From the NCBI GenBank assembly GCA_039619475.1, contig CM077116.1:151173088-151237087 (forward strand): a DNA stretch of 64,000 nt. The letters run 5' to 3'. The notes below the pieces were generated by a model that saw only the letters and a program-made list of their open reading frames with translations, had not been told where the DNA came from and did no database searches. This document shows positions 1 through 10,934 of this stretch, piece after piece. Source of the stretch: Icerya purchasi (lineage: Eukaryota; Arthropoda; Insecta; Hemiptera; Monophlebidae). How positions within the stretch are numbered: position 1 is the stretch's first letter; each line of letters begins with the position of its first letter. Made by a program: the position numbers and the translations under genes.

Positions 1-549
1 GAGGGTCTCACAGTGGTAATAATAGGTTTGGAAATACTTTAGTGGGGGAGTGCCTAACAAGGCACACAAACTTACAGACGGGGAAGTTCTATGTGCGCCA
101 AGATAAATAACATGTGATTTAGTTCCCGGAGAACTGAAAAAATAAAGCATATTGTAATATATATGGAATATACATTTAATAAAAATATGCGTGCATGATT
201 CTCACATTAATTAATATTTTATATTTCGTAAATTATTTTTCTGCGATATACATGAGTGTGTGTAAGTTTTGCCGATGCTAAATGTGTAGAGAGAGAGGAG
301 CAGAGAGAGACAGAGTGACAGACAGATCAAAAAATCCTGCTAGTTTTACAAGACATGCTGTGTTGGAAGAAAAAACGAGGTTCAAAGAAAAAAAATGTCG
401 CTAATTGTGATGGACGAGTAAGTGAGAGAGTGTATGTGTGTGTGTGATATAGAATATTATATTCTCCAACGCATCAGTGTGATCGTGAAAAAACAAAAAA
501 TACTTTGAAAAAAGGCTCCGAATATCTCCCAACAACAACATTCGTATTG

Positions 550-646
550 TAAGGCTATCCATTCATAAAAATGTACCATTACAGATCTTCGATGAAATAA
601 CAAAAACGACTTTTGATGGTATATGTACCGAAGAAACATGTTTTTT
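550..646 (+). repeat. Direct repeat, copy 1 (~97 bp)
   Basis: The unit begins AAGGCTATCCATTC and ends with TATGTACCGAAGAAAC followed by a T-run. It recurs in the same orientation at 831-935 with roughly 80-85% identity by eye. The two ends match best and the middle is diverged. No coding potential or terminal inverted repeat is visible, so it is probably a local duplication or two copies of a short dispersed repeat. Confidence 0.75.
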
Positions 647-830
647 TCTTCTTCATTGCATGCATGCAGGTATGATACAAATTGTCCCTTACTGTCATCT
701 TCATTTGAACAAAGGGGCTAATGATCTGACACCACTACAACATGACTAATGATTGTTATAGCCCAACATTGATGGGTCGTAAATAACCGATTTATAAATT
801 CTAAGTATCTTTTCTGACCGGTCACGTTGC

Positions 831-935
831 AAGGCTATCCATTCGTAAAAATGTACCGCTACAATACCGATTTTTCTACGAAATTTGCGAAAGCGACTTT
901 TGATGGTATATGTACCGAAGAAACCTGTTTTTTAT
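831..935 (+). repeat. Direct repeat, copy 2 (~105 bp)
   Basis: Second copy of the unit at 550-646. It shares the starting block AAGGCTATCCATTC and the block GACTTTTGATGGTATATGTA near the end. The central ~25 bp differ between the copies by substitutions and a small indel. Confidence 0.75.
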
Positions 936-2174
936 TTTTTAATGGAGCAAAGGAGATCATTATTTTAAACGATACAGTACCATAAAAAATTAGTGTTCTA
1001 TTCAATATTAAAATATCACAGATTCTTCTTCTAATACTCATACAAACAAATAATTTATTTCTCTATTGTGGATTACTTTTTTTTTTGATCTCCTACAATA
1101 CTCATTATTATTGATTTATTAAAAAATATATCAACAAAACTTAAACGAAGTATACATTTAATATATTTTTCTTTCAACATATAACTAATGAAATATATTT
1201 ACCCGAGATAAAATTATTTTACTTTTTTTTGTTTATGATAGAATTTCATACATTTTTATTTGTAATTTACATTACATTAATTACCTCATGTGTATAATTC
1301 ACATTTCTTTTAGTGTATTCCTGGATATTTCCAGATATATTTATTTGGCGTGAATAGTTTCATGATTGCGAACATATCATTGTTTGAAGATTTATATTCA
1401 CAGTATGATTAATCTATATTTTACGTACGACATTCTCAAATTTTATGGAAAATACATAGCGGTAAGTAATTGTACGGTTTTTATCTTTCATATTATTTTC
1501 TCACATCAATTTAATATCCCATACTCACAGATTTTTACATTTCTCTCTGTTTTTATGATACTTCCAAGCAATTTTCTCATTTTTCCATTATTTTTTTTTA
1601 CTCATTCCTTACACACAATTTACTCAAACTAAACTATAAATATATACTACATTATCATTTTCTTTTTACAAAATATTTATCTTGCTTTGTGTCTTATTAT
1701 TTATATTATGCTGTATGTATGTTGTTATATCTGATTTATAAAATTATTTTTCTTAAACTACTTTTGCTATACTAATCTATATTTTTAATTTAATTTCTTT
1801 AGCACGTTTTGTTGTTTGGGCAATCAATTTTCACACGAAGACTTTATGTATTGATAAAAAAGTTACTTGAGTAGTGAGGTTTCGAACCAAGTATCCAAAA
1901 GGGAAGAGCAGAAAACCTTTCATCAACTTCTTTATATCATTTGCTGCTGGTGAGTACTTAAATTATTTATTTGTTTATGCACATGTACATTTATTGATGA
2001 TTCGTATTTATGATATTTTATTATATGTATGTCGAGGATGAAGCCAATTGCGAAAGCGTTAGAAAAAATTCTAGCTTAATACAATATGAGTGTCTATTAA
2101 AAAAAAAAAAAAATAAAAATAAAGATCGTACCCTATGTTGTTTTTTTTTCAGATATCATACCAACACAATCAAC

Positions 2175-2534
2175 ATGAAACATTTTTTATTTTCACTGAT
2201 TTTATCATGGTTCAATAAAAAAGAAAAGTGTATTTGTAATCATATTGTGAATAATATATATTACAATAATTTCGAACACCTGATGATTTGTAAATGTGTA
2301 AATCGAATTAAGTATAAAGCATTATTGTGTAAAAACTACCACCTATTAGATAATATACAAATTCACCAGTTCAATTTCGATAACATTTTACAAGATCTAT
2401 TTCCATTAATAAATGTAAATATTATTGCACACCTATATGATAAAGAAATCGAAATTATGTTAGGCTTATTAGAATTAGATCTTCGCGAATATTACGAAAC
2501 CGTCTTTAATATATGTCCCTCCCCCACACCATAA
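2175..2534 (+). CDS. Unrecognised 119-residue ORF with spliced-leader-like upstream exons
   Basis: No known family recognised. The ORF runs from an ATG at 2175 to a TAA at 2534 and is followed by AATAAA-type signals near 2545. It encodes a Leu/Ile/Asn/Tyr-rich protein with a hydrophobic start and six cysteines in the first half. A plausible gene model surrounds it: GTAAGT at 1462, a T-rich acceptor ending TTTAG at 1802, an exon 1803-1949, GTGAGT at 1950, and an acceptor of nine T's then CAG at 2152, just before the ATG. The exon 1803-1949 is closed in all frames and would be 5' untranslated. Because the region is so AT-rich, splice motifs can arise by chance. The ORF may instead be a relic of an integrated foreign gene. 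Confidence 0.3.
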   Translation: MKHFLFSLILSWFNKKEKCICNHIVNNIYYNNFEHLMICKCVNRIKYKALLCKNYHLLDNIQIHQFNFDNILQDLFPLINVNIIAHLYDKEIEIMLGLLELDLREYYETVFNICPSPTP

Positions 2535-2553
2535 CTATTATAAAAATAAATAA

Positions 2554-3350
2554 AGATCTTACACTTGTCATTATAGTAATTTATCATATACTGATAGGAT
2601 TAATATTTTATTTAATAAAAATAAAATATTAAATTTAGATTTATCGAAATATGAATCAAAATTGCATTTATTTATCGACGATAAAAAAAAAAAAAAGATT
2701 CTTACAATATGATCCATAGGGATTTACACACACTCATGAACAATGTCGGAATATTATTTACGGATAATATTCCTTCATATATAGAATCTTTTGGATCATA
2801 TTGCACAAATTTTATCGACCATAAATTGATTTTGCATTGTAAAGAAAAATCGATTAATTTTTATAATTATGAGATCTTTACATGCATACAGAAAACAAAA
2901 TTAGATTTATCTAATACAAACAGCTTTAGTATTAAGAAAAACAATATTTGCAATGTCCAATGTGAGGAGGAGGATATTGAATTTATTAATGATTTAGTAT
3001 GTAGTGTTGTAAATAATTTTAATTTTAGTATTAATGATTTTGATTACGAAGATGTGTATAACGGCCCTTATTATAATTTAATTAATTATAATTCCATCGA
3101 CGACAAACTTTTTTTCAATATTTTCTCTAAAATGTTGGATTACAAGTCGTCGTATAATTATCGGGTTAATTTATTATATTATTATGTTTTTAACTTTAAT
3201 TTTAAAAAATTTAAAAAAACCGTCAACAATTACAATTTAATTGTTGACGAATGTAGATACATTTCTTATAAAAAAAAAATCAAAAAATTAAGTATTATAG
3301 AAAATTTAGATCTATCATTATCTGAAAAAAATTTTGTATATACATTATAA
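2554..3350 (+). CDS. Unrecognised A/T-rich ORF, 213 codons, possible frame slip at a poly-A run
   Basis: The clean ORF starts with an ATG at 2709 and ends with TAA at 3350, giving 213 residues rich in Asn, Tyr, Ile, Phe and Lys. It has Cys-containing segments around residues 32-58 and an acidic patch near residue 90. In sequence this AT-rich, an open frame of this length is unlikely to be accidental. Upstream, another frame is open from 2554 to a run of 14 A's at about 2685-2698, and the reading could continue into the long ORF by a slip there. I cannot assign a family. The single-exon layout and A/T-biased codons are compatible with a gene from a large AT-rich DNA virus or a lineage-specific host gene. 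Both are guesses. Confidence 0.4.
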
Positions 3351-3518
3351 ATATATTTCATTTCTTCCTTTTCTTCTTTGGATTATCAAAAACAAATATC
3401 TAAATATTAAGAATCAATTTTTTTATATTATACTACTAATAAAGAATGATGAAATAACGTCTGGTTAAAATTTGAAAACAATCCAAACTATTGTTCAGTA
3501 GTTGCAACAAAGAAAGGT

Positions 3519-3788
3519 ATGAAATGGAAGGTGGACAAACACTTTTGTCCAGCAGTTTACTTTAATTATTTAAAATTCTTAAAATGGAAAAGCGAAATGG
3601 AAGCAAAGCACGTAGCTAAATTTCGTCTTTTACGGATTTATGGCAAAATGAATGGAACCAAAAAGTTATATATTTGTAACTGCATAGGCCATCTGAAAAT
3701 GAAAATACAAAGACGTTGTATGCCTCGTAGAAAAGGTTCTTGCAGAATTGGTAAGCAGCATTTGTGCAATTATATAGTAATACACTAA
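3519..3788 (+). pseudogene. MULE gene part 1: FLYWCH-like zinc-binding region
   Basis: The ORF of 89 codons has the pattern of FLYWCH domains that precede MULE transposase cores: an aromatic-rich start, a KLYICNC segment, a basic patch CMPRRKGSCRIGK and a final Cys/His pair. The segment is cut from the rest of the gene by an intron and by the LINE inserted at 3833. The matching downstream half, beginning CPVQMSV and containing a THWFHKKE histidine segment, is at 7683-7839. Confidence 0.55.
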
Positions 3789-3823
3789 AACATTGTAAAC
3801 ATCCTAAATAGTTGTTAAATTAG

Positions 3824-3832
3824 TACTTTGAA
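3824..3832. repeat. Target-site duplication, left copy
   Basis: TACTTTGAA directly precedes the LINE at 3833 and is repeated at 7130-7138 directly after its poly-A tail. This marks target-primed insertion of the element. Confidence 0.85.
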
Positions 3833-6800
3833 TAATCTTTTTCTCCACAACGATCGTTCTCCTACTTTCTTCAAACTTCCATCTTCTTCTAGTGCAATCG
3901 ACCTCTCGTTTTCATCTCCGAATCTTGGTCTTGTAAGCTCATGGAGAACTCTCGACGGCACTTTTGGTAGTGATCATCTCCCCATTCTCCTAACTCTCAA
4001 CAACGCTCTTCCTTCTAAACCTTTCAGGCCCTTGCACGCTCCTCACTGGCTTCTCTCCAAAACAAATTGGACTAAATTCCGATCTTTGGTGGATTCCTCA
4101 CTCCCCGTTATTCTGGATTTTCCCGACCCGTCATCCCAGTACAACTTCTTCATTCAATCCTTATATTCTGCTCTTTCCGCTTCCTCCCCTCCTTCTTCCT
4201 TTTCGCGCGGTCGTTCTTCCTCTTATGCCTCCTCTCTTTGGTGGAATGAAGAGTGTAAAGTTGCCTTCCAAAGAAGCACCGCTACCTTCAAAGCCTTTCG
4301 TTCTTGTTCCTCAATATCCAACTTTTTAGCTCACAAAGAAGCCAACGCAAAAGCTCGGTACATTTCAAAATCTGCCAAGAGGAACTCTTGGAAATCATTT
4401 TGTTCATCTTTCTCTAGAGATACGCCTCTCTCTAAGATATGGAAAATGGCAAAAGCGTTCAGATCTCCTCTTTCTGAGCGTCCCCACTTCTCCCATCCTT
4501 CTTTGCCTGAACTTCACTCTTTCTTGGACTCTATTGCTCCTCCGTATGTCCCCACTTTCGAGGAATCGATCATTCCTTCACTCCCAAATTCCTCAGAACC
4601 TCATTTCCTATCGTCCCCTTTCCGCTACGAGGAACTCTTGTCCGTTCTTTACAAAACCTCTCCTTCTGCTCCTGGCTTGGACGGTCTTTCTTTCCCTATT
4701 CTTAAAAAACTCTCTCCTTCCTCGCTGCTCTCCCTTCTGAATATCTTCAACTCTTTCCTACTCTCTGGATTTACTCCTGAGTCTTGGAATGACTTCATCG
4801 TCATTCCAATTCCGAAAAAAAATCAGTGTTCCTTCCGTCCTATCTCCCTAGCCTCATGTCTGCGCAAACTCTTTGAAGGTTTAATAAACAACCGTCTTGT
4901 TTGGTGGCTTGAGCATAATAATCTAGTTCCTTCTAATATGTTCGGTTGGCCCGGTAGATTGCATCAGTACCTTCCTTGCAGATATCTATAAATCATTCCT
5001 TTCTAAGAAATTTACTGTCGCTTCTTTTGTCGATGTCTGCTCTGCATTCGATAATGTGCATCTTCCTTCTCTGGGCTCCAAACTTCTCTCTCTTAATCTC
5101 CCACCGGTTTTTATCTCTCTTATACTCAACCTCTTTCAACATAGAACTCTTTATCTATCTTCTCCTTCTCTTTCCACCTCTAGATGCGTCTATCGTGGGC
5201 TTCCCCAGGGTTCCTGCCTTAGCCCCACTCTTTTTAATATTTACTCTTTCGATATTGCTTCGCTTCCTATTCCCTCTTTCTCTCTCCTTTTTGCTGATGA
5301 CATTTTAGTTTATTCCACCTCAGATGATCTGTCCTCTGCCACCAACGAGTTAAACCATTCATTGTCCCATCTTAGCAATGCTCTATCTACACTCCACCTC
5401 TCTCTTTCCCCTTCCAAGTCTTCCTGTATAATTTTTGCTCTCCGCCCCTTTAATCGTGCTTTTATAAACATCAGCGTATCTGGTACACCTATTCCCACTG
5501 TCAATTCCATATGTTATCTAGGTCTTTTCTTAAATAGTCGCCTTACATTTCATGAACATATTAATTATATCTATAATTCCTCGATCAAAAGACTTAATCT
5601 CCTCAAATCGTTATCTCCGCTCAGAAGGGGTGGAGACCCGTGCATTCTATTAATTCTATATAAATCGATTATTCGGTCCAAACTCGACTATTGTTCCTTC
5701 ACTTATGGCAGTGCCTCCAAGTCTCTCCTTTCGAAACTTAACGCAATTCAGAATTCCTGCCTTCGCCTATGCATTGGCGCTTTAAGATCTTCTCCTATTC
5801 CTGCGATTCTATCCGAATCTTCCACTCAACCTCTTTCCATTCGTCGTTCACTCCTCGGTTATCGATTTTTATTAAAACGCCTCCCCATTTTGTCATCCAA
5901 TATTATCCCTTCCTATCTTTATATCAAAAATCACTGGCGCTTGGCGCCTCATAGAATTCCGATTTTATCGCATATAGCTGCTCGTGTTTCCAATTTTTCT
6001 CCCTACGTTTCCTCTTATAACAGTCTTCCTTACTTTTCTTTCGACTTTAATAGCATATGGCACCCCATCAATTTCTCCTCTCTTCCAGTCCGAGCTAATT
6101 GTTCCTCTCACAATGTAGTCAACTCCGAATTCTTTCAGCTGCTGAACTCTTCTTTTCCTTCCCATGCCTTAATCTTCTCGGATGGCTCCAAGAGTGATGG
6201 GGACGTGGGTGGTGCGTATACGTCTCCTACGTTCCTACACTCTGAGTCCTTCAGACTTCCTTCCTTCTGCTCTATCTTCTCGGCCGAGGCGATCTCAATT
6301 CTTCGTGCAATTCATTTCATATCCTCTACGAGTGGAGTTCACAAATTCCTGATTGTCTCTGATTCCAAAGGCGTTCTCCAAGCCATCTCCTCTCCTCCTT
6401 CTTATACTTCTGACGGTATCATCCTCTCTATCCGATCTCTTGTCTCCTCTTTGTTCTCGTTCCGCTCCATTTTCATAGACTTTCTATGGGTCCCTAGTCA
6501 TTCCAATATTGAGGGAAATGACTCAGCTGACTCCTTAGCTCGCTCAGCCGTCCGCACTGGTCCTTTCCTCGACTCTTTCCCTTCCTCAGACATTCTTTCT
6601 CTATCACGCTCTAATCATTCCAGACTTTGGTCTGACATGTATCCATCTATATTCTCAAATCGCTTTTCTCAGTACCGTCTTATTCAACCGGTTCCTAGTT
6701 TCCTGCCTTGGTTTCAATCTATTCCTATCTGTCGTCGTTCCACTGTTGTTTCCTTAATTAGGCTTAGAATCAATCATTCTATACTCCCCTCTTCTCGCTT

Positions 6801-7052
6801 TCGATTCGCTTTGTCTCCTCCCCCATCTGCTCTCTTCACGCTTCTGAGCCTTCTTGTATTTGTGATTCAAATCACATCTTATTCGAATGTTCAGCACTCT
6901 CTAACGAACGCTCTTTTCTTTACACCCAACTTTTAGTTTTGGGTCTTCCTACTCCCTTTAACGCTACCTATATTCTTTCCTTCCCATTGCCTTCAGTTAT
7001 CCCATTTCTACTGTCCTTTGTCCTCTCCATTTCTGACCGCCTGGTTATTTAG
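3833..7052 (+). pseudogene. LINE ORF2: endonuclease end, reverse transcriptase, RNase H (two frameshifts)
   Basis: The first frame carries the end of the endonuclease (AIDLSFSSP and GTFGSDHLP blocks) and RT motifs up to about 4950. The frame then shifts and continues to 6826 with the RT blocks FVDVCSAFDNVHLP, GLPQGSCLSPTLFN and FADDI. RNase H follows, with FSDGSKSDG, IFSAEA, IVSDSKG and WVPSHSN...DSADSLA, so the catalytic D-E-D-D set is present. A second shift near 6826 moves the true C-terminus into another frame. That frame ends at 7052 and has Cys/His pairs (ICDSNHILFEC). Only about two indels separate this copy from an open ORF2 fragment, so it is fairly young. Confidence 0.9.
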
Positions 7053-7129
7053 TTATAACTGTTAATTTTTCATGTTGTTGGGTCAAGGCCGCTGGCGCGC
7101 CCAGGGTAGGAAAAAAAAAAAAAAAAAAA
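3833..7129 (+). mobile_element. 5'-truncated I-like LINE (copy E1)
   Basis: A non-LTR retrotransposon copy bounded by a 9 bp target duplication, TACTTTGAA, and ending in a run of 19 A's (7111-7129). It begins abruptly inside the endonuclease domain, so it is 5'-truncated. The + strand is strongly pyrimidine-rich and the encoded protein Ser/Leu/Phe-rich, as in the other copies of the family in this window. The 3' UTR is short, 7053-7110. It sits in an intron of the dead MULE gene at 3519-11076. Confidence 0.9.
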
Positions 7130-7138
7130 TACTTTGAA
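7130..7138. repeat. Target-site duplication, right copy
   Basis: Exact repeat of 3824-3832 (TACTTTGAA) after the poly-A tail of the LINE. Confidence 0.85.
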
Positions 7139-7682
7139 GGTAAATAGAAGCATGAAATTTAAAAATAACAGCAAAGTATGTATAAATAAAAAAGTAAAGT
7201 GTCTTTATAATTAAACAATGGATTAAAACCTATTCCTTGCTGGTGTTGGAATGAAATAAGAATTTGAATATTTAACTTTATTGGAAGACAAAAAGGCATT
7301 ATGTGTTTATTGTAATTAAAATTATAAGATGGTAGCGATCATTGAAAGTTAGTAGAGAAGTAAACGCCGATTGAAAGCACATAAAAAAATTATAAATATA
7401 GACCCCGAATCATTGTATAGTATAATATTTAGAAAATATAGTTTTTACATAATTCTTTCAAAATTAAAACTTTTTTATATGGTAAATTATTGTTTGTGAA
7501 ATTCTTAAATTTATGTATTTAATTTTGTTTTTATCTATTTAATTTTCTTGAATGAAAAATTCTATTCTAAAAATATTTATTGAAGGTGTTTAATTAAAAT
7601 ATTTAAGAAATATTTCTGGAAAGATTAACACATTAAAAATATGAAAGTTGTAATCCATGTTAATGATTTTAAATAAGTGCAG

Positions 7683-7839
7683 TGTCCAGTTCAAATGTCA
7701 GTGACTATCTCTAATGAAGGAATCTGTGTGAATTATATAGTAACTCATTGGTTCCATAAGAAAGAAATGAGTCATACATCAATAAGACCGAGGGATAAAA
7801 AAAATCTATATGGTAAATTTTATTTAAGGTATGTATGAA
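7683..7839 (+). pseudogene. MULE gene part 2: second half of FLYWCH-like region
   Basis: The segment is preceded by an acceptor-like GTGCAG ending at 7682 and followed by AAGGTATGTA near 7846. It reads as a continuation of the FLYWCH-like domain (CPVQMSV..., then THWFHKKEMSH). Stretches between 7139-7682 and 7850-8549 appear to be intron sequence, apart from the MITE at 7868-8357. Confidence 0.45.
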
Positions 7840-7867
7840 ATCATATTTTTCAATATAAGGAATGAAG

Positions 7868-8357
7868 TAGAGGTGTGTAACTCAGTAACTCAGTAACTCT
7901 TTTGACTCACTAATTCAGTAGTCTACAGAATTAAAACAAATTACTCTGTGATCTATGATTGTAACAGGTGTTTAATTTACAAAGAAATTTTAATTTACAA
8001 AACAACAACTAATAAGAATTTTTTAAGTGCTTTAATAATTACTACTTTGCTGTATTAGTCTCAAAAAAACTGAACAAATTTAGAATTTGTTGTTAAAACA
8101 ATTTAAACAGCCTGTTAATTAGCTTGTAATTCCAAATATGAAGTTGTTTAACTTCATTTGTTCAGTTGTTTTGAGACTAATACAGCAAAGTAGTAATTAT
8201 TAAAGCACTTAAAAAATTCTTATTAGTTGTTGTTTTGTAAATTAAACATCTGTTACAATCATAGATCACAGGGTAATTTGTTTTAATTCTGTAGACTACT
8301 GAATTAGTGAGTCAAAAGAGTTACTGAGTTACTGAGTTACTGAGTTACACACCTCTA
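7868..8357. mobile_element. hAT fold-back MITE, 490 bp
   Basis: A palindrome-like element with TAGAGGTGTG at the left end and its complement CACACCTCTA at the right, flanked by the 8 bp duplication GAATGAAG (7860-7867 and 8358-8365). The two arms are complementary over about 200 bp each, with a central ~60 bp spacer near 8080-8150. An 8 bp duplication and a TAGAGGTGTG terminus are typical of the hAT superfamily. It encodes nothing and is non-autonomous. Repeated blocks of AACTCAGT at each end give short tandem subterminal repeats. Confidence 0.9.
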
Positions 8358-8549
8358 GAATGAAGTTATTTTGTTAACTATACAATATAATTATAATTGA
8401 ATGTTTGGAAAATACCTATATCAGAAAATAACTTACTAAAATCAAATGAAACATATTCATAAAAGGATTATTTGATTTATTTAAATTCATAATAATAAAT
8501 TGTTTGTTGATGTACAAAATAATAAATGTTTATATGTATGTGGTTATAG

Positions 8550-9244
8550 ATCAGTTGGAGTTAGGAGTGCCAGTACGAAGTATTATAGATAATATGTGGA
8601 AGTCATATTCGCAGGAGTTACAAAGAATACATCTTATTGATAGGCAAGATGTGCATAATGTTGCACAACAGCAGAAGTTTATGAATGATTGTAATTATGA
8701 TGATAGTACAAGTGTTGTATTGTGGGTACAGGAAAACAAAAGTAAACCTGAAAGCCCGATTTTGATATTTAAAAATAAGGGGATGGTTCATCCATCCACT
8801 TTGAAAAACTGATGAATTTGTGTTGGTGCTTTGTACACCAATACAGAGAAATATTTTACAAAAATATAGCAATAAAAAGATTTGCATTCATACAACTTTT
8901 AATAGATGTACAATTGCATATGGTTTTCTATTAACAACAATTATGGTAACAAATGAATATGAAGAAGGTGTCCCGGGTGCATTTTGTATAAGCGGTTCTG
9001 TTACGCAAATCATTATGAAATTATTTTTCAACGTTACAAAAGAAGCCGTCGGAATATTGAAACTGCAGATTTTTATGTCAGATGATGATAAAACGTACTA
9101 TGAAAGCTGGAAAGTAGAAATGGGAGAAGTAGGAAAGCGGTTATTATGTATTTGGCATGTTATTCATTGTTGGAAGAAGAATGCCAAAAAAATACCATAT
9201 AAAGGATTGTGTAATGATATTTTAAAACAGTTGTGTATTTTATA
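8550..9244 (+). pseudogene. MULE gene part 3: linker and transposase core
   Basis: From the acceptor TTATAG (8549) the frame gives a helical region containing RIHLIDRQDVHN, which in this family precedes the catalytic domain. A frame change near 8810 leads into the MULE core. There IHTTFNRC stands at the first catalytic acid position. It is followed by GFLLTTIMV, GVPGAFCIS, FMSDDDKTYY and LLCIWHVIHCWKKN, the pattern of pfam MULE domains, with catalytic acids expected in the DxT and MSDD segments. Here the first block reads IHTTF rather than the IDATF I expect, a probable loss of one catalytic Asp. A stop lies at 9243-9245. Confidence 0.65.
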
Positions 9245-9686
9245 GCAAGAAGGTGATCAAGACAGTTTTTCAATTATGTTAACGAACTTTCTATAAAAAA
9301 TAAATGTAAATCCAAAATTAGCTAATTTTAAAAATTATTTTGCGACCTATTATACATCACACGTTGAAATATGGGTGCAGTATAATAGAATGTCTACAGG
9401 AATAAGTACTAGTAATGTTTTTAGAATCTTTCCATTGTCATTTGAAGTATATTTAGAAGACTAGATGCATTAATACAAGCTTTATTTCAAAATATTAATG
9501 ACAAAATAATGGAAAAGAATACAGCAGACATTAGACAAAAAGGAAGTTATTGATTACATGAGATGCATAAAATCCATAAAAGAGGACAACGGATTAAGAA
9601 GAATATCATTTCATGGGATGATAATACTAAAAGTTGGAAGGTGAATTCGTATACAGTAAAACAAATAAGTAATATTCGGTGTAGTA

Positions 9687-10934
9687 AAAAGTAATCCATT
9701 ATTTTTGCAATAGATGGCTGTAGTAATCTGTATCTCGCGTTATATAAGTGCGATTGGATGACACTAGATGGCGTTAGAAAGTTAAGATTTCGTATTAAAA
9801 CATCTTCTGAAACCGGTTTGTGATTGCTTGACTCAGTAGTGTTTGAGTGCGCGTCAAAGATGGACACCAGCAAAGAGAAAATGCGCTATATTCTACAATT
9901 TCTCTTCGATAAAGTTGAAAACGCAAGTCAGGCAGGTGAAAATGTAAATAGTGTTTATGGTCCTGATACTGTAACAGCCAATCACGCACAATTTTGGTTT
10001 CGTCGATTTCGTTCTGGTAATTTTGATGTCAAAGATGCACCACGTTACGGAAGGTTAATTGTCGAGAATGTCAATAAAATAATGGAAATTGTCGAGTCTG
10101 ACCGTCATGTAAGCACTGTTTCGATTGCCCAGGAGCTAAACATTGCACAAAAACCCGTTTGGAACCACTTGAAAAAGGCTGGATACACAAAGAAGCTCGA
10201 CGTATGAGTGCCCACGAGTTGACGGAAAAAAACCTCATGGACTGAATTTCCATCTGCGAATCACTGCTGAATCGCAACAAAACCGACCCATTTCTGAAGC
10301 GGATGGTGACTGGTGATGAAAAGTAGGTCACTTACGACAATGTCAAGCGAAAACGGTTGTGGTCGGCAGAAACGGTGGCCAAGCCAGAATTGACGGCCAG
10401 AAAGATTTTGCTGTGTGTTTGGTGGGATAGGCACAGAATCATCCACTATGAGCTGCTCCCCTACGGCCAAACTCTTAATTCGGACTTGTACTATCAGCAA
10501 TTGAACCGTCTGAAGGAAGCAATCGACCAGGAGCGCCCAGCTTTGGCCAACAGGAGAGGAATTATGTTTCATCAGGATAACGCCAGGTCTCATATATCGA
10601 TAGTGACTCGCCAGAAGCTCCAAGAGCTTGGTTGGGAGATTCTTACGCATCCACCTTATAATCCAGATCTCGCACCAAGTAATTACCACCTGTTCCTGTC
10701 TATGACGAATGATTTGGCTGGTGGAAAATTGACATCGAGAGAAGCTTGTGAAAATCGACTGTCTCAGTTTTTTGCCAATAGGGACAAGAGTTTCTATGAG
10801 AGAAGCATAATGAAATTACCTTCAAAATGGCAACAAGTTATCGAACAAAACGGTGAATATTTGACCTAAATCGGATTATTCTAACTATGCTAAATAAAGA
10901 ATTCAATTTCATGCAAAAATAATGGATTTCTTTT
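9687..10934 (+). mobile_element. mariner element, 1248 bp, TA target duplication
   Basis: The 23 bp terminal inverted repeats differ at one base: AAAAGTAATCCATTATTTTT at 9687 and its complement ending at 10934. TA dinucleotides flank it at 9685-9686 and 10935-10936. It is inserted in the SWIM finger coding region of the MULE gene. It carries one dead transposase gene (9860-10869). Confidence 0.9.
9860..10869 (+). pseudogene. mariner transposase, inactivated
   Basis: Full-length mariner transposase of about 336 codons from an ATG at 9860. The N-terminal half has the paired HTH region (FWFRRFRSGNFDVKDAPRYG) and an HTH linker. A frameshift near 10203 and two in-frame stops follow. One is TGA where an Arg CGA is expected; the other is TAG where Trp is expected, in the GDEK-V block of the first catalytic Asp. 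The second catalytic Asp lies in HQDNARSH (codon at 10576). The third position (codon 10681-10683, exactly 35 codons later) is Asn in PSNYHLF instead of Asp. The copy is therefore doubly dead. The C-terminal NGEYLT-stop is intact. Confidence 0.9.

Larger units (their letters stand above)
1..1460. other. AT-rich non-coding DNA with short simple repeats
   Basis: I see no convincing gene here. The stretch contains a purine-rich GA tract around 289-325, a TG tract around 430-447 and long A/T runs. The short ORFs are full of low-complexity Phe/Ile/Lys and match nothing I recognise. A duplicated unit inside it is listed separately. The end (to 1461) could be an upstream non-coding exon, because GTAAGT begins at 1462. 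Confidence 0.5.

Noticed and set aside
1366..1632. 88-codon hydrophobic ORF
   Set aside because: Phe/Ile/His-rich, low complexity, with a good splice donor inside it and no family resemblance. More likely non-coding.
5310..6165. Open frames on the - strand opposite the LINE copies (for example 5510-5310, 6165-5965, 17591-17166)
   Set aside because: They are antisense shadows of pyrimidine-rich LINE ORF2 sequence (Ser/Phe codons read as Arg/Glu/Lys). No motifs of their own.
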